From Aristolochia californica (lineage: Eukaryota > Streptophyta > Magnoliopsida > Piperales > Aristolochiaceae): DNA of 64,000 nt. The translations under genes were made by a program, and so were the position numbers. The stretch covers positions 4,404,501 through 4,468,500 of the forward strand of contig JARWKL010000011.1 of assembly GCA_029961685.1 (NCBI GenBank). Direction: 5' to 3'. Below the pieces are notes generated by a model, which ran no database searches, was not told where the DNA came from, and was given only the letters and a program-made list of their open reading frames with translations. Shown here piece by piece: positions 11,301-22,888 of the stretch. The number at the start of each line of letters is the position of its first letter. Positions within the stretch are counted from its first letter, which is position 1.

Positions 11301-12268
11301 TGTGTTACTTCGGTTGGTTGTTTTTAAGTCCATTGAGACTTTTTTATATATATAGACCCATGGGTCTTTCATCATCGTCATGTGAATGATAGGCATTACC
11401 CACTTATCATGTCTTTTATCATTGTCTTATTAATGACAGACATTTATCATGTATCACGTCTTTTATTGTTGTCATGTGAATGACAAACATTTATCACCTA
11501 TTTCTACCTGTGAGAGTCGGTGCCCGGATTGGGACACCATGAGGGAGGAGCTTATTACTACATATATGTTACCCCCCTTAATTGGCATTTATTACTCCTA
11601 CCACTTGAGAGTCGTTGTCCTGTGGAGGGACATGGTGATGGAGGAGTTTTACTACACTTTTGAGCACTGTGTATAGACCCACTACCTAAGAATGATAGGA
11701 GTGTGCCCTACATCCAGCATGGGTTATGACTGGAGTATGGAGCGATGCCATACGATATCTTATGCCAGTTGGGCCTCATGGAAGAGATCACTGGTGTGAG
11801 GGAAATATTGGAAGATATGGATGACTGCCATTTTTATGAGAAAATCTTATACACCATTTGCAGCAAGCTGGGAGTTTATGATGTTCTCTCTCCCCCAGCT
11901 TGAGGGACCGAGTTGGAAGATGGGCCCAAGCCCATAAGATATGGACCCACTATGATCACGAGCTGGTGGGACCCACCATGATCATGTGAGGTAGCATGAG
12001 AAGTCTTACAAAGCCAGAATTATTATGGAAGTAGGTCTCATAGAAGATTTTTAGTTTAAAGGTGTTTTAGTCATGTTAGTCTTCTATTTATGTTGAGTTA
12101 TTTAATTATACTATGACTTATATTTAAGTGTTAGAGTTTGGGTGTAATTGGGACAAGGATAGTTTAATTGTAATTGGACTCTACTACTTTCCTCTATTAT
12201 AAATAGAGGTTCATGTACTCTGATTATAATAAGTCAATGAAGTATTTTTCTTTTCCATAAATTCAACA
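8309..12268 (+). mobile_element. large non-autonomous LTR retrotransposon (LARD-like)
   Basis: Two direct LTRs (8309-8683 and 11911-12268) share TTGGAAGATGGGCCCAAG, ATGATCACGAGCT, GTTTAAAGGTGTTTTAGTCATG and AATTCAA ends. TGGTATCAGATCAGG (primer-binding site) follows the left copy, and CCCCCAGCTTGAGGG (polypurine-like) precedes the right copy. The 3.2-kb interior has no gag or pol. A 55-bp partial copy of the LTR start lies just outside, at 8254-8308. The interior shares long blocks with the elements at 13.2-15.0 kb and 53.1-55.2 kb although their LTRs differ. A gypsy-like LTR (10.0-11.24 kb) is nested inside. No clean target duplication is visible. Confidence 0.75.
10010..11238 (+). mobile_element. 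solo LTR, Ty3-gypsy type, nested in the LARD
   Basis: The interval starts TGATGAGAATGCAAAATG, contains TATTTGGTGCCTAAATATAC near its start, and ends with GGGAACGATCCTTACTCGCACTG...TGCCTACGACAACA, text characteristic of plant gypsy LTRs. No internal region or second LTR accompanies it. AGTAT occurs just outside both ends (10005-10009 and 11239-11243), compatible with a target duplication. It contains a pure run of 28 C (11086-11113). The gypsy assignment is from recalled LTR style, not from coding sequence. Confidence 0.55.
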
Positions 12269-13229
12269 CTATTAAAGGAATTGGTAAAATCGGTACCTCT
12301 ACCTCTTTCATATCCGATGTTTATTACATTGAAGGGTTGATGCATTATTTACTAAGCATTAGTCAATTTTGTGATAAAGGAAATAGGGTTTCATTTGAAA
12401 AGTACAAACTCATAGTAAATAATGAAAAGGATGAACTAGTTCTAGAGGGACAAAGAAATAGGAGTCTCTATGTTACTAACATAGTCAATATATCTTCAAC
12501 TAGTGCTATCTGTTTTGGTGAGAAAATTGATGAATCTTGGTTATGGCATAAGAGACTAGGACACATAGGAATAAATTATTTGAACAAATTAGTGAAAAAG
12601 AACCAAGTGAGATGACTACTGGATAAAAAATTTGTAAGAGAGAAACCTTGTGATACTTGACAACTTGGAAAACAACACAAAACTTATTTCAAGACTAAGA
12701 ATGTAGTTTCAAGTTATCGCCCTCTTCAACTAATCCACATGGACTTAGTTGGACCTACCCGAACCTTAAGCTTAAATGGGAAGCGCTTCACCCTAGTGGT
12801 GGTAGACGACTATTCAAAGTTGACTTGCATAGATTATCCTAGCCCACAAGGATGATGTTTTTGCCACCTTTATTAAATTATGTGAAAAAGTTCAAAAGGA
12901 ACAAGGTTATAATATTATCAAAATTAGGAGTGACCATGGAGGAGAATTCAAAATTTTACATTTTGAGGAATATTGCACAAAGCATGGTATATACCATATA
13001 TTCTTAGCTCCTCGAAATCCTCAACAAAATGTTGTTGTTGAGAGAAGAAATTGAACCTTAATTGAAACGGCTAGAGCTATCATGCATACAATATGCCACA
13101 TAGGCTTTGGGCCGAAGCTGTGAACACCGCATGCTATATCATTAATCAAGTAAGCATAAGGCCACTTCTCAACAAAACTCCATACGAGTTTTATACAAGT
13201 ACCCTTCCCTACATTACTTAATTTAAAAC
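12269..13229 (+). pseudogene. SIRE-like copia pol, pre-integrase and integrase part
   Basis: The open frame 12337-12615 ends in ESWLWHKRLGHIG, the histidine-rich pre-integrase/zinc-finger motif of copia integrase. Further on, in broken frames, come HMDLVGPT, VVVDDYSK, the QQN-type patch and HRLWAEAVNTACYIINQ. At least one frameshift (about 12.84 kb) and several stops disable it. The protease and gag that should precede it are absent: it begins directly after the LARD. It is interrupted at 13229 by the insertion at 13230-15007. Confidence 0.8.
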
Positions 13230-15007
13230 TGTTGAAACTTAGGATTCTATGATGTATAATCACAGTAGAAGAGGCTTAAGGGGTGAGAAGAAGAAGAAGA
13301 GTTATGGAGATATGGTTTTAGGAGTAGAAGAGGAAGAGTGATGAATTTGGAAAAAAGAGGAGGAAGAATAGGGTAATGGACTTTTCCAAACCCTCCCCAT
13401 TAAGTTGTATTTTAGATATCAAAAGTAATAATATTATAAGAATACCCTTCACCATAGTAAGAGTGAATAAGAGACATAAATCATAAATTAATTACATCAG
13501 TGTCACCCTAATTACATCATATTTTCAAACACTCCCCCTCAAGCTGGGAGGTAATGGCAGTGATCCCAACTTGAAGTAAATAACATAGATGTAGTAATAA
13601 GCTTCTCCATCACGGTGTCCCAACACCAGGCATCGACTCAAAGGGTAGAAATGGGTGATAAAATATAAGTCAAAACCAACATCAAATAATTTTTTACCAA
13701 ATATGGTGGTAATGATCACTAAAGTGGGTAACGCCTATCATTCACACGGCGATGATAAAAGCCTCAAGGGAACCAATAAAATGTAGAGTGGGTGATGCCT
13801 GTCATTCACAAGACAACAATAAAAGGCCCATGGGTACCGGTCTCAAAGGACTTAAATCACCCATATAAATAAAAGGGACCAACCAAAGCAATGCTTCAAA
13901 TTTTTTTGGCCAAAGGGGTAAGTGAAAGCCTGCTAAATAAGAGGGTAATGGGTAATGAGGAAGATATGATGTTGAGGCTACCACTTTACATGGAGAGGTA
14001 CCGGTCTCAAAGATATGATGTTTTATTTTTTTAAGAAACTCAAATTATGCATCAAACGAACCACTGCTGACAATAGTTAGCAACCTAGGAGTCCTTCAAT
14101 AATAATGTCTCAGTCAAAGAGACACAATGGCAACAACGGATATAGGCCGATGCCCAAATAATGAAAGTCCTTAATAAGGACACATGAAATAATCCAATGT
14201 GAGTCCATCTTTGAATAAGGATGATATGCACCAAAGAACACACTGGAACCAAGTACTAAGCAACCGATAATCCAAGTGTTATTAATCTTTTAAAAAATAA
14301 TAATTGAACTGAGTGTTGTTGGTTCCGAGAGAAGCTGCAAGGTATATCTTTCTTTTGATATATAATTCTCCATGTAAATTGATGGCATAATATGGCTCAA
14401 AATTTGAAGCTTCCTACTGCTACACAAAAGTTTTTTGTTGTTTGACCTTTGCTGCTTTAGATATTGATTTCTCTTTCTAGAAAAGTTTGATTTCAACAAT
14501 TCATTTTGAGTTGGAAACTAGACTAAAATACATTTCCAACTATATACAACTTTTTATATGAAACAAACGATAAGATAGTTAAAAATCCAATGAAAAACTT
14601 GAATTGGGAAAAAAGACTAAAGAAAAAAAGAGAAACTTCTCTAGTTTTTTTTTTTTTCTTCCTCCCCTTATTCTACATCTCAAATATTTTCCAGCTCTGA
14701 TACCATGTTGAAACTTAGGATTTTATGATGTATAATCACAGTAGAAGAGGATTAAGGGGTGAAAATAAGAAAAAAGAGTTGTGGAGAGAAGGTTTTAGAA
14801 GGAGAAGAGGAAGAGTGACAAATTTGGAGAAAAGATGAGGAAGAATAGGGCAATGGACTTTTCCAAACCATCTCCCTTAAGTTGTATATATAGATATCAA
14901 AAGAATTAATATTATAAGAATACTCTTTACCCTAGTAAGAGTGCATAAGAGATAAATCATAAACTAATTACACCAGTGCCAACCTAATTACATCATATCT
15001 TCCAACA
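13230..15007 (-). mobile_element. non-autonomous LTR retrotransposon inserted in copia pol
   Basis: Direct LTRs of about 300 bp (13230-13531 and 14709-15007) begin TGTTGAAACTTAGGAT and end near TCTTCCAACA as written on the plus strand. Next to the right LTR, CTCTGATACCA is the tRNA-Met primer-binding site read on the minus strand. Next to the left LTR, CTCCCCCTCAAGCTGGG is the polypurine tract in reverse, so the element points left. Flanks AAAAC and AGAAC are a target duplication with one mismatch. No coding capacity. The interior matches parts of the elements at 8.3 and 53.1 kb. Confidence 0.85.
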
Positions 15008-16990
15008 AGAACCTTTTGATGCAAAGTATTCATATTGAAATAACCAAAGAAAAAATTAGGGAAAATTGACTCGTGCTAATATAGGAATTTTCTTCGATTA
15101 TTTTACTCATAACAAATTTATATAGTTTTTAACCTCGGTTCATGTTGAGTTTTATGAATTTAATTCGCTAAATCCAACTCCAACTCCAATTTCTAATTCA
15201 TCCCTGGGATCTCAACCTCAAGACCATAATTTTAAAGATAATCCAATTGACCCAAATAACCCAAGAAGAGCCACCTGTGGAGCAAAAAAACTATAAGTTC
15301 ATGGCTGATCATCCTCTAGAATAAATCATTGGTGAACCTCAAGGCAAATTGCAAGTAGAGGAGCAACTCATGGAATTGTGGCAAATAGTGCCTCCATTTA
15401 TCAAATGGAGCCCAAAAGCTTCGTCGAGGCCCAAAAAAGATGATTTTTGGATTACGACAATGCAAGAAGAATTGAATCAATTTGAAAGAAACAACGTTTG
15501 GATTCTAGAACCTAGACTTGAAAATCAACAAGTCATTGGAACAAAATGGGTCTTTAGGGACAGAGTGAATGAAGAAAATCAAGTAGTGATAAAGAAAGCA
15601 AGGTTAGTTGCCAAAGGATATAACTACGAAGAAGGTATAATTTTTTAAGAAACCTATGCACCCGTGGCAAGACTAGAGGCATTTCGAATCCTCCTAGCCT
15701 ATGCTTGTCACATGAAATTTAAGATGTACCAAATGGATATAAAAAGTGCCTTTTTAAATGGGTACATACAAAAAGAGGTGTATGTTGATCAACCCGAAGG
15801 ATTTGAAGATGTGAGTAAGCTTGACCAAGTATAAAAATTACATAAAGGAATATATGGGTTAAATCAAGCACCAAGAGCGTGGTGTGAAACATTAAGAGAA
15901 TTCTTAGAAAAAATGGATATAGGAGAGGAGGTGTAGATAAAACTCTATTTACTAAGAACCATGATCAAAACTTGATTATCGTTCGAATTTATGTTGATGA
16001 TATCATATTTGGTTCTACAAATCCCTCTCATTGTGAAATTTTTTATAGTGTAATGAAAAATGAGTTTCAAATGAGTTTAATGGGTGAACTCACATTCTTC
16101 TTTGGACTTCAAGTAACTCAGACTAAAAATGACACATTCATAAATCAATCCAAATACACTAAGGGATTGCTTATGAGATTCAACATCGAAAATCTTAAGT
16201 CAAGTAGCACACCCATGAGTTCGTCCTTGAAACTTGACTCAGACAACTCCGATATGGCCATAGATAAAAAACTGTATAGAAGCATAATAGGATCCCTACT
16301 TTGCCTTTCAGCCAGTAGAGCATATATAATGTTCTCAGTATGCCTATGTGCTAGATATCAATCTGATCCTAAAGATTCTCACTTAGTGGGAGTAAAAAGA
16401 ATTTTCCGTTATCTACTTGGGACACCCAACTTTGGTCTTTGGTACTCAAACTCTTCAACCATTTATCTAGTTGGTTACTCGGATGTTGATTATTTCAGTT
16501 ACAAAATTGACAAAAAGAGTACAAGTGGTAGTTGCCAATTACTTGGCAATATGCTTGTCTCTTGGTTTTCCAAGGAACAACACTCAGTTGCACAATCCGC
16601 TACCGAAGCTGAATAAGTAGCATGTGAAAGTTGTTGTGCTCAACTTTTTTGCATGAAACATCAACTTGACGATTATGGCTTAAAACAAAAAGAAATTCCA
16701 GTCCATTGTGACAACATGAGCGACATAAATCTAAGTAAGAATCTAGTTCACCACTCTCGATCAAAACACAAATAAATTAAACATCAATTTATCAAAGAGG
16801 TGGTCCCAACCAAATTTATTAAATCTGAGTTTGTTCCCATTGAAAATCAATTAGCAGGTATTCTTACAAAGCCATTAGGATTTGACTATTTCTCTGAGCT
16901 TTAAGGAGAACTAGGCATGAGAAACCCACCTTGATTCACTTCAACTGAAAAAACTTGAGCTTAATGTACATATCCCATAATTATAGTGCC
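15008..16990 (+). pseudogene. SIRE-like copia pol, reverse transcriptase and RNase H part
   Basis: Resumes the pol gene after the nested insertion. Visible in order are NNVWILEP, GTKWVFRD, ARLVAKGY, ETYAPVARLEA, MYQMDIKSAFLNG, YGLNQAPRAWC, then after a frame change the catalytic IYVDDIIFGS (YVDD at 15990-16001), RSIIGSLL, SVAQSATEAE and a degraded RNase H ending near 16900. The wording IYVDDIIFGSTN is typical of SIRE/Sirevirus reverse transcriptases. Internal stops at about 15648, 15833, 15936 and 16616 make it inactive. Confidence 0.85.
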
Positions 16991-18030
16991 TAAAGATTGA
17001 AATGGAAATCAAAGGATCACATTTCAGTCGCTTTGCACGAGTCGTTGATCGATCAACTTAAGCAATTGATCAATCAATCAAAACAGAACGATCGATCATT
17101 CACGGTGCAAACAAAGGAGATGAAGAGTCACAATCAAAATTTTAACTTATCTCTTCGTCCCAAATTATTCCAAAATCCATTTCAACGATTTTCCAGAGCT
17201 CTACTAACCCCAAATCTTTTTTTCATTTTCATTTTTGAGAGATTTTCCATCAAATCATAGGCTAAAAACCTCATTTCTCCATTTTCTCTAAAAATTTGAA
17301 CTAAGCATAAATGTTAGAACAAAGCTCATTTTGAAGAAGAAGACTTTGAGGAAGGAGAACGACATTTGCGAGGAAATGCCAAATTGGAGGGAGTACTTCC
17401 ATACTCGGACTCAAAGAGAAAGGCATTTGTCTACTTTTGAGAGTCGTTGAACCAACGAAAGTGGATATTTCCTTTTGTGAAAGGGAAATAGAAGGTTTTG
17501 CAGAGATCTTCCAGCCTTATAAAGGCTTTTTGGAGAGAGAGGAGTCAGTGTATCTCCTTCTACTGAACTTGTTTTCCACAAACATAGAAATTGAGGAGAT
17601 TGGGCCTCATAGTCTCAATATTTCTTCCTATGTGAGGAAAACACCCATCTGCATTCAAACCCCCTCTCTCAATGATCTCTTCGGCTCCACCGTCACAGGC
17701 ATGATGAGATACCTTGAGGAAAATTGACCGACGGATCTCCATGAGGACCTCATTTAGAATATCAAGAGGTTATCTTCATGATCACTGGACAGACAGTAGG
17801 GAACTCCTAAGAGGTGAGAATAAGGGACCTCACCATGCTACATTGAGTCGCCTTGGAGATGGTGACTCACATATTGAATCCTAGGAAGGGAACCTTCTCT
17901 TGGCTTACAATATTGATATTTTCCGGTTGATGTCTATCTTCTAGAAGGTCCCTTTGAATTATGGGTATTTCATGGCCAGTAGGATGCCCCATATAGCTAT
18001 AAATTCAAAGGTGAACAATACTTATTTCTA
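16991..18030 (+). pseudogene. SIRE-like extra ORF (env-like position), N-terminal part, and its leader
   Basis: Follows pol on the same strand. The leader (17030-17100) repeats TGATCGATCAA motifs also found in the 5.5-kb LTR. An open stretch (17437-17727) begins MRVVEPTKVDISF and includes LNISSYVRKTPICIQTP. Its layout resembles plant retrotransposon proteins annotated as putative plant transposon protein, encoded after pol in Sireviruses. It breaks down after 17727 and the C-terminus and 3' LTR are missing: host promoter sequence begins at about 18040. The role of this protein family is unknown. Confidence 0.5.
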
Positions 18031-18263
18031 GTGTAGATGCAAATAACTTAACTAATTTTCCATTATTTCTAATAGCGGACCAAATACAAGAAAACCAGCA
18101 AAAACGATTTCCTGGCTTCTCAGTCCCACGTGAGTCAGGAGCACGTTTTATCTTCCAACCAACAATTGCCACGTCCTAAAATTTACTCCGACCTTGCTCT
18201 CTGCTTAAGGATTTATAACCGCTTTTTTGACGATCTTCAGTGGGTTGAAAAGACGGTGAACTT

Positions 18264-18470
18264 TTGCTTTGGAATTTGGATTCTCGTTGGGTGTCGATGG
18301 CGTCGAAGATTAACCGATTGTCGTTTCGTCCAATATTTAATTGCATGACTGGAAACGGTGATTCGCCATCTGCCTTAGCCGGCTTGTGTCACAAGAAGAA
18401 GAGCTTATGCTCTCTCTCCCTTCAGTCGGACGCTCTTATGTCATCTTTGAAAAGGAAAAGTGATCTGTAA
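18264..18470 (+). other. upstream ORF (68 codons) in the 5' leader
   Basis: An open frame with an internal in-frame Met at codon 12 (MASKINRLSF) ends at a stop at 18470, 107 bp before the main start. No family is recognised. If the transcript starts near the putative TATA box this would be translated before the main ORF and could lower or condition its expression. Confidence 0.35.
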
Positions 18471-18532
18471 CTGTCGGTTTCAAATTGTTTCTCTGCTACC
18501 TATTATTCCTTGAATTCCTTTTCCTTTTTGCA

Positions 18533-18559
18533 ATGGTTGGTGACCTGGGGGAATTTTGA
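18533..18559 (+). promoter_or_regulatory. short upstream ORF, 8 codons, 18 nt before the main ATG
   Basis: ATGGTTGGTGAC...TTTTGA encodes MVGDLGEF and stops at 18559. The ATG has a good context (A at -3 and G at +4: CAATGG). Its closeness to the real ATG makes reinitiation unlikely, so it may restrain translation. Confidence 0.45.
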
Positions 18560-18577
18560 GGAAATTGGTGGAGAAAA

Positions 18578-18658
18578 ATGTTCAAGTTGCATCGCCACAA
18601 GTCACATAAATCTGGGGAGAGATTTGACTTCAAGTTTTCTCACTTCGAGGCTGTTCAG
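18578..18658 (+). CDS. exon 1 of the NT-C2 coiled-coil gene
   Basis: 27 codons, [11 protein letters not shown] to FEAVQ, ending at a GTACCC donor in phase 0. It encodes the first strand of the NT-C2 domain. Confidence 0.9.
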
Positions 18659-21600
18659 GTACCCAGTACGTACGATGCATTTTTTTGTTTTCTGTTGTCA
18701 TCTGTATCTTTTGAATTTATTTGAGGGGAACCCCGAGCTTTTTAGGAATTTTGAAACGTCATGTCTCTGGAAGTTTAGATTGCCGTAGGAACCGTTTGGT
18801 TTACTTCATATTATGTTAAAGTGAATTAAAATAATTTGATTATTTTCTGCATTATTTATTTGAATATTGAGACCCTTACCTCAGTGAGACTTGATTCGAT
18901 ACATCACATGAAAAGCCATCTCGTAATGTTAACCAAGAATGGGTGTTTTTTAACCGATTTGAGCTGTTTGAAAAGGTACTGCTACAATCTTGAATGGGTG
19001 GCGAAACAAAAAATAGCTATGCTTAGAAAGAACAGTATATCTTGCTCATCTAGGAATTTCATTGACAGATACTCATAATTTTAGCCCAGAATAATATCTA
19101 TCTGATCCTCTGGTAACTAAAATACTCTAGAAATCTGTTCCCACGGATTTACTCCAATGAGATCTCTCTAGCATGTATAAAAGGTCTCGCCAAATTGTTC
19201 CTGGGATATAGAATTATGAAATTTTAGTGACACCTGGAATGTGGTAAGAGAGAAATAGCTGAGACAAATAATCAGGCTGATGGTCGTCTTCTCTCTATGA
19301 TGTAGTTGGTACTAAATTCAAGTATGATACTTTAATTGAAACTTACAGCTAACATGCTCAGACATGAACACATTTAGTTATCTAGCTTTCCTGAATGTCA
19401 TCTTGGCCAATGATGATCTATCCTTCTCTCAAAAAATGATCTTTTCTTTTGAATTTGGGTATTTGAGTTTCCAACTCATAATACGTTTCATCTTGAAATG
19501 TTGTTTATTGTTCTTTGGTCAAAACATGTTTGACTTTAGGGTGAAAGGTTATCTTTGTGGAACTTTCTGTTACTAACTTATGCTGTTATGACATTATTAA
19601 GCCACATGGAAAAGAAAAAGTACAGCTGAAGACGAAAAAAAGACATACAAAGAAAATCCGTTTTTATCCAAAAACATTAATTAGTTGATTTAAGCTGATC
19701 AGTGGTTGTCATAAGGATGATTGTGTTGTCCAATTCAGTGGGTGTGAGATTTCATGTAATTACAAACTGACTAGAAATTGATTAATCTGAAGAAAAAAAG
19801 AAAAAAATACTACAAGGTTATTTACCTTAGTATCTGTATGCTTGAGTTGGTGAGATCTAATGAATTTTATTTGGTATATGATGTTGAAAATTCTATTAAT
19901 TCTCTTAGCTATTATTATCAGTGACGTTGTTGTTTTATTCTCGATTATGACAGCTTTTACCAGATATGGGCATTTTGTTTGGACAAATAAGTGACTTACT
20001 GTTAAATAATTTTTAGCCATTGATGTGGGTTGGTTGCTATGAGCAAGTGCTTTGGAATTTTGTGATTGATCCAGCTGACTCCTCTAGCTATCTGCTCTAG
20101 TGTCTTGTGTCAAGCTAGATGATATGTTGTTTTCCTTGTTCAGGTTAATTGTTGTTTTTTATTGAGTAGTTTATTTAAATATTTGTTTGTTTAGCTTATT
20201 TAATTTGGACATTTCAAAAATAAAGAAATTAATCGAATAATTAATAGCTTAAAAAATTAATTGTTCCAATAAGTTAAAAACAAGTGGCTATTTTAGTGAA
20301 AAATAAAATGTTTTAAATTCTATTTAAAATACTATTAGCATCTGATGTTCTTCAAACAAAATGCCCCATATGTCATGTTAAAGGGATCAAAACAGTGAAG
20401 AGAATTTAGAGTGTGCTGTAGGGTCTATGGATTGGACCTACTTCAGAATTTTTATAACTTGCTCAATTTATTATTTTCTGTTGTAGGCATTTTTTCTTTT
20501 TCCTTGGGATGATATGTAAGATCATAAAAACAGGGCAGTTGAGGCATAGAACTGTTGTTCAAGTGGCCTCACCACCATGGATTTAAGTATGAAATCTTTG
20601 TTTTTCTTTAATTGGTAGAACTTGAAAACTGATGGCTCTTCTGTAGTGATTTGGGCTTTTGGCTCAATGGTCACATGGGTGATTTCTAGTGTGAGGTCCT
20701 GGGTTCATGTACCTGCAAGGGTTAAGGGTGTGTTTTTGTGTGTGTATGTAATGTTAAAAAAGAAAAATTGTTTCAGAGAAAACAGTAATTAGGATAACTG
20801 GAGGATACCTATGAAACTGTTCTAGCATAAAAAAGTGAAAAATAAAGATTCCTATCTTGTTAAAGTTGGATCCTACTACATTCCAAAATGATTAGCCAGT
20901 GTTAGGAAGTTTTTTTTGCAACCAATAGCTACAAATTTTTTCTTGATGATAATTAATGTCATATTATTCCCACTAGCGCTCCCCCTACATCTAGGCTTAA
21001 ACAAACCGACGATAAGCTTGATACGTGGACAACATAAATGAGGTACAAATTGAACTGGGTATGAATTGAGCCCAATGGAACAAACAATCCAGTTAAAGTT
21101 AGGTCCAGGTTCATCCAAAATGACTAGCTAAAGTGAGGAGATTTTTTTGCAACTAATGACTGCAACATTCTTCTTGATATTAAGCTATATGGGGTTATTC
21201 TCACTACACCATTTTAAAAGTTGAAAAGAAATTGTTCCTTTTCTTCTAGTAATACATCCACACCTTTTTCTCACAAAAAAAAAAAAAACAATTGAAAAGA
21301 AATTGTACTAATTATTGAAACTGATGCAATTTATAGTCTCTCCTTGTTTATAACCTCCTAGATCTGATAAACCAAATGCTATTGCCACTATCGCACTTTC
21401 CTAAAAGTGAACTATCTAAATATAGTAGAACTTTGGAGTGTCTAAGCTGAATCAACTAGCCATGGAAAGAAATCCCTTTTAGTTAAGACAATTACTCATT
21501 ATGGTTTTGCTAATTCTAGACTTCTCAAAACAAATACTATTATTTAAAGGAAAGAACTAAAACTTTTGAACTAAGCCCAAAACAAACAATTCTATGTGAA

Positions 21601-22854
21601 GAAATATGTATATTCTGACTAAAAACTTCCTCGTAATAAAACTCTATTCTTCATAGGACTTCATATTCTTCCTTTTTCTTGTTCTTCTTCCTATTCAACC
21701 TTAATTATTGTCTTTCTCATCTTTCCTTGTTTCATTAATTATCAATTTCTGTCGGTGGATCTATCTTTTCTTAAATTCTCCAAGTACTTTTTCCACACCA
21801 GAGCCATGCTTTTGTGTTTGAAGTAGTCCCTCTGAGCTCAGTTGGATATAATTATTGCTAGTTTTTTTCTAACAGTAGAGAGTGGTTTCATGTGGGTGAT
21901 TTAGCTTTTCTTGACAGATGTGGGTGTTTTAGCTTGGAAATCTATAACAGATTTGGCTTGTTTAAAGATAATCTGTATAATTTAATTTGAATACTGGTTC
22001 CCTACATATGATTAGAGTTAGATACCTACATCTCTATTTCCAATTATGATTCTTTAAAAATTATGTAGCAGGTGGTTTGGGCCGATGCTCAATAGCCACA
22101 TGGGAGGGTTTATTGTGCGATTTTTTTGCTTCAAGTCTGTTGTGTTTGTGTGTAATCAACATTCACAGAAAAGAAAAAAAGAAAGAATGTTACCTTTCAG
22201 AAAAAAAGAAAGTTGCCTAATGTCTTACCATAAAGTGATTTACCCAGGTGCCTAAAGGGTGGGACAAGCTTGTTGTATCCGTCACATCTGTTGAAACTGG
22301 GAAGACTGTTGCTAAATCAAACAAAACATTCGTACGCAATGGAACTTGTCGATGGACAGAAACACTTTCAGAGTCTATATGGATTGCACAAGATGCTTCG
22401 AAGGAACTTGAAGAATGCCAATTCAAATTTGTTCTTGCCATGGTTTGAACCTGACTTTCCTTCACATTAGATTTCAGTTTTAATAATTATCACAGCCTTG
22501 TCCATCCAGATGTCTGCATTTAGTACTATATATATATATATATATATCAATGTATATATTTTTGTTTTGCTTCGTTTGATGATAACTATACTTAAACAAT
22601 TTCTACTTATGAGTGACAGGGTTCTGCTAGATCTGGTATTCTTGGCGAGACTACGGTAGACCTGACAAAATACATCAACTCAAAAGTTGATGTTAGTGTT
22701 TCACTACCTTTAAAAAAGTGTAGTTATGAAACCATTTTGCAAGTAAGTTTCAATTAAATTTTTTTTTCTGTCTTTATTTAAAAAAATTTACCAATTATTT
22801 CTGTTATGCTTATGTCAAGATTAAGGTATTATGTCACTCACATTTTCCTCTTCT

Positions 22855-22888
<34 letters not shown>

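Larger units (their letters stand above)
18212..18577 (+). promoter_or_regulatory. core promoter and 5' leader of the NT-C2/coiled-coil gene
   Basis: TTTATAACC at 18212-18220 is a plausible TATA element about 360 bp upstream of the start codon. The sequence changes character here, from degraded retrotransposon to a mixed-composition leader. The leader would contain at least two upstream ORFs (18264-18470 and 18533-18559). The transcription start is inferred, not seen. Confidence 0.4.
18659..22247 (+). other. intron 1 of the NT-C2 gene
   Basis: 3.6 kb of mostly AT-rich DNA without coding sequence. It holds a SINE-like segment at 20.64-20.76 kb (with a partial relative at 22.08-22.15 kb) and a degenerate TRIM-like pair at 20.86-21.21 kb. 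The rest shows nothing identifiable. Confidence 0.85.

Noticed and set aside
17437..17727. 96-aa ORF as a host gene just upstream of the NT-C2 promoter
   Set aside because: Position right after copia pol on the same strand and similarity in style to Sirevirus extra ORFs; decays into stops.
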